DNA from: G963668605 sp963793625
GTDB lineage: Bacteria > Acidobacteriota > Terriglobia > Bryobacterales > Bryobacteraceae
Direction: 5' to 3'
DNA length: 64,000 nt
NCBI GenBank assembly: GCA_963793625.1
Contig: CAWCAT010000004.1
Coordinates: 524,711-588,710 of the forward strand
Shown: positions 1 through 9,045 of the stretch, in pieces
Layout of the letters: every line of letters begins with the position of its first letter
How positions within the stretch are numbered: the stretch's first letter is position 1
Program-made: the position numbers and the translations under genes
The notes under the pieces: generated by a model
What the model was told of the DNA's origin: nothing
Seen by the model: only the letters and a program-made list of their open reading frames with translations
Databases searched by the model: none

Positions 1-2856
1 GATGACGTGGCGGAGGGTAAGGCGACGGAGGATCTGGCGCTCTGCAAAATCGAAGAGTGGGATCACATCACTGCCCACATCAAATACGGCTCCGGCTATC
101 CGGACCTGGCGCAGTGGAAGGATGTTCCGTTCTTCAAGGGACAGAAGAAAATCGTCTTGCGGAATTGCGGGTTGATCTCACCGGACGATATAGAAGAGCA
201 TCTGGCCGTTGGCGGTTATCAGGCACTTTATAAAGTACTCATCGATGGACATCCGGAGGCGGTGATCGAGCAGATCAAAGCTTCCAAGCTGCGTGGCCGC
301 GGAGGTGCTGGTTATCAGACCGGGATCAAGTGGGAGTTCCTGCGCAAGGCTAAGGTCGATCAGAAATATCTGATCTGCAACGCGGACGAAGGCGACCCCG
401 GCGCGTACATGAATCGCAACGAAATCGAGAGCGATCCGCATTCGTTGCTGGAAGGCATGATTATCGGCGGCTACGTCACTGGCGCCACAGAAGGCATCAT
501 CTACATTCGCGCGGAGTATCCGCTCGCCGTTCACCGATTGATGACGGCCATCGATCAAGCGAAAGAATACGGTCTGTTAGGTGATAACATTCTGGGCCGC
601 GGATTCAACTTCAACATCAATCTGGTGGAAGGCGCGGGCGCTTTTGTATGCGGCGAAGAGACCGCGTTGATTCGCTCGCTGGAAGGCAAAGCCGGGCGCC
701 CGACACCGCGTCCACCCTTCCCGGCACAAAGCGGGTTGTGGGGCAAGCCCACCAACATCAACAACGTCGAGACTTGGTACAACATCGCGCCAATCGTCAC
801 CAAAGGACCGGCCTGGTTCACGGAGACCGGATCGACAAAGAGCGCCGGCACAAAGGTGTTCTCACTCGTCGGTAAGGTTCAAAACACAGGACTGGTCGAG
901 ATGCCGCTGGGCACGCCGCTCAAGACTTTCGTCTATGACATCGGCGGCGGGGCCGGTGGCGGCAAGGCGATCAAGTCCGTTCAGACTGGCGGTCCTTCGG
1001 GTGGCTGCATTCCGCAGGACATGTTCGAAACAGCGGTCAACTATGAGACGCTCGCGCAGATTGGCTCCATCATGGGCTCGGGCGGCATGGTCGTGATGGA
1101 CGAAGACAACTGCATGGTCGATGTGGCGCGCTACTTCATCGAATTCACGCATTCTGAATCCTGCGGCAAATGCGTCCCATGCCGTGTCGGACTGGACAAA
1201 GCGCTGCAAATCCTCAACAAGTTCACGGAAGGCCAGGGCACGCTTGCTGATCTCAACATGCTCGATGAACTGGGCCGCATGATTCGCGACACGTCGTTGT
1301 GCGGCCTGGGGCAGACCGCGCCGAATCCGGTTCTGACGACCATGCGCCACTTCCGTAACGAATTCGAAGATCACATTCGCGCAGGACGCTGTCGTGCAGG
1401 TGTGTGCGCGGATCTCGCGCTCTCGCCTTGCGAAAACAGTTGTCCGCTGCACATGAACATTCCGCGCTTCTTGCAGTTGTACAAAGAGGACCGCCTGGAG
1501 GACGCCTTCGAATCCGTGGTCATGGATAATCCGCTGCCGGCCTCCACCGGACGTGTGTGCCAGCACCCCTGTGATCATCGTTGCCGTCGGGCGAGCACCG
1601 ACGAAGCGGTGAACATGCGCGAAGTGCACCGATTTATTGCGGACTCGATCTACACCTCAGATCGCTACCCAGCTTTGATCGAGCGGATACTGGCACGCAA
1701 GCTTCCAGCCACGGACAAAAAGGTGGCGGTGGTGGGCGCCGGTCCAACAGGGTTAACCTGTGCGTTCTTCCTCACTATGCTTGGCCACGATGTCACGATC
1801 TATGAATCCAATCCGGATGCTGGCGGAATGCTGCGCTACGCACTTCCGGATTACCGTCTGCCGAAATCGACGATAGATAGCGAAGTCGAACTGATTCGTC
1901 GTGTGGGCGTGAAGTTCGAGTTCAACACGCGCGTCGGCACTGACATCACGCTGAACGATATCGCGGCCACTTACGATTCCGTGTTCCTGTCGATTGGAAC
2001 CTGGAAGGAGGCTTGGGTTTATTTGCCCGGTACCGAACTGCGCGGCGTGATTCCGGCCCTGCTGTTTCTGGAGGCTATCTCCAAGAGCCAGGATATTGCG
2101 CTCGGCAAGAAAGTTGCGGTGATCGGCGGAGGCAATGCTGCCATCGATTCGGCGCGCACTGCGCTGCGGTTGGGTGCCGAGGTTACCATCATCTATCGAC
2201 GTGAGCGCAAAGACATGCCTGCCATCGTTGAGGAGACAGAGGCGGCCGAAGCGGAAGGGGCAGATTTCGTGTTCCTGGCAACGCCGCATCGCATTATCGG
2301 AAATGCGCAGGGTGGGGTGCAGGCAATTGAAGTCGTGAAAACGAGACTGGGTGAGTTCGATGCCTCTGGCCGCCGCCGTCCGATTCCCACGAACGAAATT
2401 ATTCGCTTCGAATGCGACACCGTCATACTGGCGGTGGGCGAAACGGTGGATCTCGATTTCGCGCGCGCTTCCGGACTCACGTTGAAAGAAAACGGGACGA
2501 TTGAAGTCGACCGCTTCACACTCGAAACCAGCCGACCAAATTTCTACGCTGGTGGAGATCTAATCACTGGCGCATCCAACGTCTCAAACGCCATGGGTTT
2601 CGGCAAGAAGGCGGCACGCAATATCGATGAACGCCTTATGGGCACAAATCGATTTCCGCTATTGCTCCCGGAATTCGTGTACGACAACACGCCTCCGGTG
2701 CAACACGGAACAGCGCGCCGGCACGTCGTAAGCGAACTGCCGGCTGAAGTACGCGTGAAGACGTTTGAGGAGGCAACCATCGGCCTCAGTCCGGTTGAAG
2801 CCATGGAAGAGGCCTGTCGCTGTTTGCGTTGCGACATCCACGAAGAGCGTGACTAA
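1..2856 (+). CDS. hoxF: HoxF/NuoF-type diaphorase subunit fused to a GltD-like FAD/NAD(P) oxidoreductase (5' end cut by window)
   Basis: The frame is open from base 1; a GTG at 7 is possible, but the true start may lie outside the window. Numbering from that GTG, residues 50-460 are a NuoF/HoxF flavoprotein: a glycine-rich FMN/NAD site (GRGGAGYQTG, about 97-106), CNADEGDPGAYMNRNE (about 124-139) and a 4Fe-4S set at C386, C389, C392 and C432. Residues from about 460 to 949 are a glutamate-synthase small-subunit-like module: a cysteine-rich N-terminal FeS segment (CENSCP, CQHPCDHRC), an FAD Rossmann motif (VAVVGAGPTG, about 577) and a second, NAD(P)-type motif (VAVIGGGNAA, about 702). It is followed 17 bp later by hoxU and then hoxY and hoxH, so it is the pyridine-nucleotide end of a group 3d-type hydrogenase. 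HoxF proteins do not usually carry the GltD module, which could add a second NAD(P) site. Family assignment is strong; the role of the fused half is inference. Confidence 0.88.
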   Translation, partial: DDVAEGKATEDLALCKIEEWDHITAHIKYGSGYPDLAQWKDVPFFKGQKKIVLRNCGLISPDDIEEHLAVGGYQALYKVLIDGHPEAVIEQIKASKLRGRGGAGYQTGIKWEFLRKAKVDQKYLICNADEGDPGAYMNRNEIESDPHSLLEGMIIGGYVTGATEGIIYIRAEYPLAVHRLMTAIDQAKEYGLLGDNILGRGFNFNINLVEGAGAFVCGEETALIRSLEGKAGRPTPRPPFPAQSGLWGKPTNINNVETWYNIAPIVTKGPAWFTETGSTKSAGTKVFSLVGKVQNTGLVEMPLGTPLKTFVYDIGGGAGGGKAIKSVQTGGPSGGCIPQDMFETAVNYETLAQIGSIMGSGGMVVMDEDNCMVDVARYFIEFTHSESCGKCVPCRVGLDKALQILNKFTEGQGTLADLNMLDELGRMIRDTSLCGLGQTAPNPVLTTMRHFRNEFEDHIRAGRCRAGVCADLALSPCENSCPLHMNIPRFLQLYKEDRLEDAFESVVMDNPLPASTGRVCQHPCDHRCRRASTDEAVNMREVHRFIADSIYTSDRYPALIERILARKLPATDKKVAVVGAGPTGLTCAFFLTMLGHDVTIYESNPDAGGMLRYALPDYRLPKSTIDSEVELIRRVGVKFEFNTRVGTDITLNDIAATYDSVFLSIGTWKEAWVYLPGTELRGVIPALLFLEAISKSQDIALGKKVAVIGGGNAAIDSARTALRLGAEVTIIYRRERKDMPAIVEETEAAEAEGADFVFLATPHRIIGNAQGGVQAIEVVKTRLGEFDASGRRRPIPTNEIIRFECDTVILAVGETVDLDFARASGLTLKENGTIEVDRFTLETSRPNFYAGGDLITGASNVSNAMGFGKKAARNIDERLMGTNRFPLLLPEFVYDNTPPVQHGTARRHVVSELPAEVRVKTFEEATIGLSPVEAMEEACRCLRCDIHEERD

Positions 2857-2873
2857 CGAAGGGAGTAATTTCC

Positions 2874-3584
2874 TTGCCACAAAAAATATCCATAAGAATC
2901 GACGGGGAATTCGTCACAGCAAGAGCCGATCAGCACATCCTGGAAGTCGCGCGCGCCAGTGGCAAGTACATTCCGGCACTTTGCTACATGCAGGGATTGA
3001 GTGCGGTGGGCGCCTGCCGGCTGTGCATTGTTGAAGTCGCGGGCATAAACCGGCTGCTGCCTGCATGTACCACGCCTGTTCAGGACGGCATGTCTGTCAC
3101 GACAAATTCCAAGCGGCTGGAACTGTATCGCCGTATGGCGCTGGAACTGCTGTTCGCTGAGCGCAATCATATTTGCGCGGTATGCGTTTCGAACAACCAC
3201 TGCGAGTTGCAGAGCCTCGCGCAGAAGCTCGGAGTAACGAATACTCGCTTCACGTACAGCTATCCCAAGCTGTCGGTGGATTTGACGCACAACCGATTTG
3301 TGCTCGACCACAACCGCTGCATTCTGTGCACGCGCTGCGTTCGGGTTTGCGACGAGATCGAGGGCGCTCACGTTCTCGACGTCAGTTCGCGCGGCGTGGG
3401 TTCGAAGATCATATGCGAATTGAACCGGCCTTGGGGTGAGTCCACAAACTGCACGAGTTGCGGTAAGTGCGTACAAGTTTGCCCGACAGGCGCGCTCGCC
3501 GAGAAGGGTTGGTTGACTGAAGAGATGGTCAAGTTTGACGAGAAGATCAGCAGACTGGCTGCGCGGAGAGGGGCCCATCAATGA
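2874..3584 (+). CDS. hoxU: HoxU, [2Fe-2S]/[4Fe-4S] electron-transfer subunit of bidirectional hydrogenase
   Basis: This 236-residue protein matches the N-terminal part of NuoG and the HoxU diaphorase small subunit. A plant-ferredoxin-type 2Fe-2S site is formed by C37, C48, C51 and C65. A His-Cys segment of the complex-I type follows around residues 95-110. Two 4Fe-4S motifs close the protein: CILCTRCVRVC near 143 and CTSCGKCVQVCPTG near 190. It relays electrons between the flavin subunit and the HoxY small subunit in the cytoplasm. The start is TTG at 2874, chosen because GGGAG sits 8 bases upstream and the protein then begins exactly like the family (PQKISIRIDG). Its stop overlaps the hoxY start by 4 bp, so the two are probably translationally coupled. 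Confidence 0.92.
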   Translation: MPQKISIRIDGEFVTARADQHILEVARASGKYIPALCYMQGLSAVGACRLCIVEVAGINRLLPACTTPVQDGMSVTTNSKRLELYRRMALELLFAERNHICAVCVSNNHCELQSLAQKLGVTNTRFTYSYPKLSVDLTHNRFVLDHNRCILCTRCVRVCDEIEGAHVLDVSSRGVGSKIICELNRPWGESTNCTSCGKCVQVCPTGALAEKGWLTEEMVKFDEKISRLAARRGAHQ

Positions 3585-4111
3585 GTAAAGTAAGACTCGC
3601 TACGGTTTGGCTGGACGGCTGTTCCGGTTGCCACATGTCGCTGCTCGACATCGACGAAGGCATCGTCGCAGTCGCGAAGAAAGCAGACCTTGTTTACGGG
3701 CCGCTCGTGGACGCGCAGGAGTTTCCTGAAGGTGTCGATGTGACGCTGGTGGAAGGCGCTGTCAGCAGTGCGGCTGACCTGAAGCTGATCCAGACAATTC
3801 GTAAACGAAGCAAACTTATCGTGGCGCTTGGCGATTGCGCGGTTACGAGCAATGTTCCTTCCATGCGCAATTCCATTCCGGTCAAAAAGTTGCTAAATCG
3901 CGTGTATGTGGAAGGCGTTCAGGCACAACCTGGAGTGCCAACCGATGGTGTACCGCCGCTGCTGAATCATGCGATCCCGGTGCAGGAAGCGGTGAAGGTT
4001 GACCTGCACGTGCCGGGCTGTCCACCGAAACCTGACGCAATTGCATGGGTGATCGGAGAACTTCTGGAAGGACGCCGTCCGGAACTCGGGTCCAAAGTGA
4101 AGTTCGGCTGA
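3581..4111 (+). CDS. hoxY: HoxY, small subunit of bidirectional [NiFe] hydrogenase
   Basis: This 176-residue protein has the hallmarks of a cytoplasmic group 3 small subunit. There is no Tat leader, and the proximal-cluster cysteines are C14 and C17 (WLDGCSGCHMSLLDID), with the third in GDCAVTSN (about residue 87) and the fourth in VPGCPPKPD (about 145). It carries the proximal 4Fe-4S cluster that receives electrons from the nickel-iron site of HoxH. The short length, without the medial and distal cluster domain, fits the group 3d (Hox) type. It overlaps hoxU by 4 bp (ATGA) and is followed 13 bp later by hoxH with a strong ribosome-binding site. Confidence 0.93.
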   Translation: MSKVRLATVWLDGCSGCHMSLLDIDEGIVAVAKKADLVYGPLVDAQEFPEGVDVTLVEGAVSSAADLKLIQTIRKRSKLIVALGDCAVTSNVPSMRNSIPVKKLLNRVYVEGVQAQPGVPTDGVPPLLNHAIPVQEAVKVDLHVPGCPPKPDAIAWVIGELLEGRRPELGSKVKFG

Positions 4112-4124
4112 GGAGGAGCAAGCA

Positions 4125-5543
4125 ATGAACAAGATTACGATCAGCCCGGTGACCCGCATTGAAGGTCACGCGAAAATCACGATCCATCTGAATGATGAGG
4201 GCAAAGTTGCCGACACGCATTTCCACGTGACGCAGGTGCGCGGCTTTGAAAAGTTCACCGAGGGGCGGCCCTATTACGAAATGCCCTCGATCACCGCGCG
4301 AATTTGCGGCATCTGTCCTATCAGCCACCTGCTCGCGTCCGTGAAGGCCTGCGATGCGATCATGGCCGTCCAGATTCCACCAGCCGCGGCAATGCTTCGC
4401 GAACTGCTGCATTGCGGGCAGTTCGTGCAATCTCACGCGCTCAGCTTCTTCCATCTCTCCGCGCCGGACCTGCTGCTTGGCATGGATTCGGATCCGGCCC
4501 AGCGCAACATTCTCGGGATTCTGGAGAAGCATCCCGAGGTGGCTCGCGACGGCATCGCGCTACGAAAGTTCGGACAGCAGGTGATTGAGCGACTGGCGAA
4601 GGAGCGTATCCATCCATCCTGGACAGTGCCCGGCGGTGTAAATCAACCGCTCTCCTCGGAGAATCGTGATCGCATTCAGAGTGAGATTCCGCTGGCTAAA
4701 GCGATTGCCCGTCGAACGCTGAAATCGTTCAAAGGCATTCTGGATGGCTTTCCCGAAGAGATTGAACACTTCGGAAATACGCCTACGATGTACGCCGGCC
4801 TCGTGGACGCGCGCGGCCGATTGCAGCTCTATGACGGTGCGCTGCGCTTCAAGGACGCTGAAGGCAACGTAATTGTGGATGTCGAAAAACCTCGCGATTA
4901 CGGCCGGTATATCGGCGAAGCCTCGATGCCGGACTCATACCTGAAAGCTCCGTATTTCAAACCGCTCGGTTTTCCGGATGGCGTGTATCGCGTCGGTCCG
5001 TTGGCCAGATTGAATGTGGCTGAATCATGCGGCACGCCTGAGGCTGACATTGAGTTCAAGGAATACCATCAGCGCTTCGGCAAGGTCGTCCAGAGTTCGT
5101 TCCATTTCCACTACGCGCGACTGATCGAGACGATGTATGCGCTGGAACGGATGGAAACGCTCTTAGATGACCCTGCGATTCTGGACACACACGTTCGCGC
5201 GCGTGCGGGCGTGAATGCACTGGAAGGCGTCGGCATCGCGGAAGCCCCGCGCGGCATTCTGATTCATCACTACAAGGTTAACGACAACGGCGCGATCGTT
5301 TGGGCCAACCTGATCATTGCGACCGGCCATAATAATCTCGCCTTGAACCGCAGTATCCAGCAAGTCAGTAAACATTTCATTGACGGAAACAAACTGCAGG
5401 AAGGTATGCTGAATCGCGTGTCCGCAGTAGTGCGCGCATACGATCCGTGCCTCAGTTGTTCCACTCACGCAGTGGGCCGCGTGCCGTTACACATCGAACT
5501 TATTGGGCCTGAAGGTACTCTGCTGGACCAAATCTCCGGGTAG
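4125..5543 (+). CDS. hoxH: HoxH, catalytic large subunit of bidirectional [NiFe] hydrogenase
   Basis: This 472-residue large subunit contains both nickel-binding pairs. Motif L1 is RICGICPISH with C61 and C64; motif L2 is DPCLSCSTH with C442 and C445. A 24-residue tail follows the last histidine, as expected for a precursor trimmed by a HoxW-type maturation protease; no such protease gene is in the window. The start follows AGGAGGAG closely. It oxidises or evolves H2, passing electrons through HoxY and HoxU to the flavin subunit and NAD(P). All active-site residues are present and the reading frame is intact, in contrast to many genes in this window, so the enzyme is probably functional. No maturation genes (hypA-F) are visible nearby. 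Confidence 0.95.
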   Translation: MNKITISPVTRIEGHAKITIHLNDEGKVADTHFHVTQVRGFEKFTEGRPYYEMPSITARICGICPISHLLASVKACDAIMAVQIPPAAAMLRELLHCGQFVQSHALSFFHLSAPDLLLGMDSDPAQRNILGILEKHPEVARDGIALRKFGQQVIERLAKERIHPSWTVPGGVNQPLSSENRDRIQSEIPLAKAIARRTLKSFKGILDGFPEEIEHFGNTPTMYAGLVDARGRLQLYDGALRFKDAEGNVIVDVEKPRDYGRYIGEASMPDSYLKAPYFKPLGFPDGVYRVGPLARLNVAESCGTPEADIEFKEYHQRFGKVVQSSFHFHYARLIETMYALERMETLLDDPAILDTHVRARAGVNALEGVGIAEAPRGILIHHYKVNDNGAIVWANLIIATGHNNLALNRSIQQVSKHFIDGNKLQEGMLNRVSAVVRAYDPCLSCSTHAVGRVPLHIELIGPEGTLLDQISG

Positions 5544-5608
5544 CAGCTTGCCCCATTTTTTGGCCGGCAGTATACTTCCAGCAGGTAGTTTACTGGGAGG
5601 GTCTTGCC

Positions 5609-8600
5609 ATGAGGCTAGCTTACTCATTGCGCGGGACGCTGTGTCTCGCTGTACTATTGCCCGGTATATCCTGGGCACAAGTAACCACCGGAACAATCCT
5701 CGGAACAGTCCACGACAATACAGGATCGGCCGTTCCGCAGGCGACAGTAACAATCACAGAAACTGACAAAGGAACAACCAAGAATTTTCAGACGGACGAG
5801 TCCGGTTTGTTCAACGCTCCTTTCCTGACGCCCGGAGCGTACAGCGTGAGCGTTGAGAAACCAGGTTTCAAAAAAGAAGTCCGGTCTGGCATCACACTGC
5901 AAGTGGATCAGCGGGCCAGGCTGGATTTCGAACTCACCGTAGGGCAGGTAACCGAAACAGTCGATGTCGTCGCATCCGCGCCGCTCATCAGATCCGATAG
6001 CGCCGAACTTGGTGAGGTGATTGAAGAGCGCGCCATCAGGGAGATGCCGCTCAACGGCAGAAATTTCGCCCAACTAGTGTATCTCGTCCCGGTGTTACCG
6101 CCGGCCAGCAAGGTGAAAATCTTTCCGGCGCGAGCACGTTCAATCCCAGGGCCGCAGCCAACTTCAATTCTCTGGGCCAGCAGGCCAATACTAACGGCTG
6201 GCTGGTGGACGGCATCGATAACAACGAATACACGTTCAACACCGTGATCGTGCAGCCGTCGGTCGAATCGGTACGGGAATTCAAAGTGCTGACCGGTACC
6301 TACTCGGCCGAGTTCGGGCGCGGCGCCGGCGTTGTTACTGTCACGACAAAGTCGGGCACCAATGAGTTCCACGGAACCGCATTCGAATTCTTGCGCAATG
6401 ACAAATTGGACGCGCGCAATTACTTCAATGCGGTACCGCAACCGAAACCTCCGTTCCGCCGAAATCAGTTCGGCGCATCAATTGGCGGGCCCGTGGTCAT
6501 TCCGAAGATCTATAACGGACGCAACCGCACCTTCATCTTCGGTGACTATTACGGATTGCGCGAAGTGAAGGGCAACACGTACGTCAACTCCGTGCCGACG
6601 GCGAAAACGCGCGTGGGCGACTTCACTGACTATCGCGACGCCAGGGGCAATCTGATGACGATTTACGATCCACTCAGCACGCGTGCTGAATCCGGCTTTC
6701 GATGCCTCGCGGCCCGCAAGCGCGACAACCCGCAGTTCTTGCGCGATGCGTTCCAGGGCAATATCATCCCTGCAAACCGCATCAATCCCGTGGGATTGAA
6801 CGTGCTCAGCATTTACCCGCTGCCGAACGGTCCTGGCAATTTCGACAACTTCACTTCGTCCGCGAACCGCAACGTCACCGATGATGGGATGACGACGCGC
6901 GTCGATCACCGCGTTAGCGACAAGAACAATTTCTTCGCGCGCTACAGTTTCGAGACCTTCAAGCTCGATGCGCCCCAGGGACAGGCCCAATGCTGTCTTG
7001 CCAACGCCGGCCGAGGCGGCAGCGAAATATGATCTGGGTCCGTTCGTCGCGGGCATTCAGAATACCCGCCTGCGCGCACAGGGACTCGCGCTCAACGATA
7101 CGCATACATTCCGGCCCAATCTGCTGAATGAAATTCGAGCCGGTTTTGCGCGCACGACGCCGCGCACGGTTCAATCGGATTTCGGACATGCCGCCGCAAC
7201 GTCCCTCGGGATTCAGGGCATCAACGTTTCGGAGTTCACCAGCGGAATTCCGAATATCATCGTTCAGGACTACACTGGCTTGAGTGGCGGACCCGCGTTT
7301 CTGCCCGCGAATCCACGTCAGACGCATTACCAGTTTGATGACAACATTTTCTGGAGCCGCGGCCGTCACCAACTGAAATTCGGCTACCACTATGTGCGTC
7401 GTCTGGTTTCTCCATTCACCAATACGGACACACGCAGCACACTGAATTTCAATCGCAACTTCACGAACGACCCGGTCACGAACACACAGGGCTCGGGCAT
7501 TGCGACGTTGCTAACGGGATACTCCACGAGTGGTTCCAGAGGCTTCCTGATCACGCCGTACTACATGACCAACACCGAACACGGCATGTTCATACAAGAC
7601 GACTGGAAGCCAACGCAGAATCTCGCCCTCAACCTCGGACTGCGCTACGAGATCTTCACTCCCGATCGCGAGATTCGAAACCGTTTAACGAATTTCGATC
7701 TGGCAAATCGCAGGCTGATCTACGCTGGCGAGGACGGCGTTTCAGAAACGGCGAACAAAGAAACGGTTTTCACCAATCTGGGCCCGCGCATCGGTTTTGC
7801 GTATTCGCTGCGGCCCGCGAGCATGGTGTTTCGGGGAGGCTACGCGATCAGTTACTTCCCTATCCAGGCCTCGGCTTCGAACCTGATCGGGCAACAGGTG
7901 CCTTACACCATCTCCCAGAATTTCGCGCCTGAAACTAATCCCACGGACTTCAGCAGAGTTCCGACGATCAACAATCCTTTCCCGCCGATCGCGCCAATCA
8001 AGCCTCTGACAACAGCGGAGCTGAATACAGCCAATCCGCGCGTACTCGGGCATTCGTTCCAAAACGAAACTCCGTACGCCGAGACATGGAGCTTCACCAT
8101 CGAGCGTGAGTTGCCATGGCAGTCAATGATCGAGGTGGGCTACGCAGGCAGTCGCGGCATTCACATTCCGTTCGCCTGGAATCCGAACGAGGTGCAACCG
8201 GGCATCGGTTCGCAGGCATCGCGCCGCCTGATTCCAGAGCTTTCCAACATGTCCAATATTATTCAGATCGATAACCGCAACATGTCGGTCTACCATGGTC
8301 TGCAGACGAAGTTCGTGAAACAGTACAGCGGCGGCCTGCAGATTCTGTTTGGCTACACGTTCGGCAAGTCGCTCGATTACGGCGGATCCGTGGCGAGTGG
8401 TGGCGGGTCCACAGGCAGTCCGCAGACGGTGACGAATCTGCGTGCCGGACGCGGACCATCCGGATTCGATGTGAAGCATCGCGCGGTTACCAGCTACGTG
8501 TGGGATCTGCCGTTCGGCAAAGGCAAGCGCTTCGGAAATGTGACTGGGCCGGCTAACTGGATCATCGGCGGGTGGCAGACAGCGGGTATCGTAACTCTGC

Positions 8601-8999
8601 AGACCGGACGGCCATTCAACGTGTATGCTGAATACTGGCGTCAACAATGGCGCTCCGAGCTGGCCGGATCGAATCGGCAGCGGCAAGCTCGACAATCCTG
8701 ATCCGTACTACTGGTTCAACGACAAGGATTTCGTGGCGCCGCCGCCGAACACTTACGGTAATGTGGGCCGCGGAGTGCTTTACTCGCCGGGCCAGGTGAA
8801 TTTCGATCTGTCGTTTGTAAAGAACTTCCCGATCACTGAGCGGGTCAGATTGCAGTACCGGCTGGATGCATTCAATCTGACGAACACGCCATGGTTCGGC
8901 TTCCCTAACGCGAACATTGGTTCGCCGACCGTGGGCCGCATCACAACTACGAACGGCGATAACCGCGACCTGCAGATGGCTTTGAAATTTGAGTTTTAG
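5609..8999 (+). CDS. Oar-like TonB-dependent outer-membrane receptor (three frameshifts)
   Basis: This receptor of about 1,130 residues is spread over three frames: 5609 to about 6090, then to about 6990, to about 8627, and to 8999. It begins with a signal peptide ending near SWAQ, then a carboxypeptidase-regulatory-like beta-sandwich domain (GTILGTVHDNTGSAVPQATV), a plug domain (LNGRNFAQL, then LVDGIDNNEY) and a 22-strand-type barrel ending in phenylalanine (ALKFEF). The breaks are one missing base in the CCCGG run near 6090, one extra base near 6985-7000 and one extra base at about 8627; conserved sequence continues across each, so errors are likelier than decay. The ATG at 5609 has GGGAGG 8 bases upstream. 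Such receptors import large oligomers such as glycans; the substrate is unknown. Confidence 0.8.
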
Positions 9000-9045
9000 A
9001 GACGACATGGGTGAACGCGGATCCATCCGTGTTCACCCTGTCTCT
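8997..9045. terminator. Bidirectional terminator between the first TonB receptor and lepA
   Basis: A near-perfect inverted repeat occupies 9009-9022 and 9025-9038 (GGGTGAACGCGGAT against ATCCGTGTTCACCC), with AGAGAC/GTCTCT extending the arms outward. It lies between the stop codons of the two convergent genes and overlaps the lepA stop. There is no long T-tract on either side, so it may work as a hairpin barrier for both strands. Confidence 0.6.

Noticed and set aside
862..1629. Long antisense frames inside hoxF, lepA, GMC dehydrogenase and the TonB receptors (some over 200 codons)
   Set aside because: They lie opposite clearly conserved genes, have poor RBS and no recognisable domains, and are expected in GC-rich DNA.
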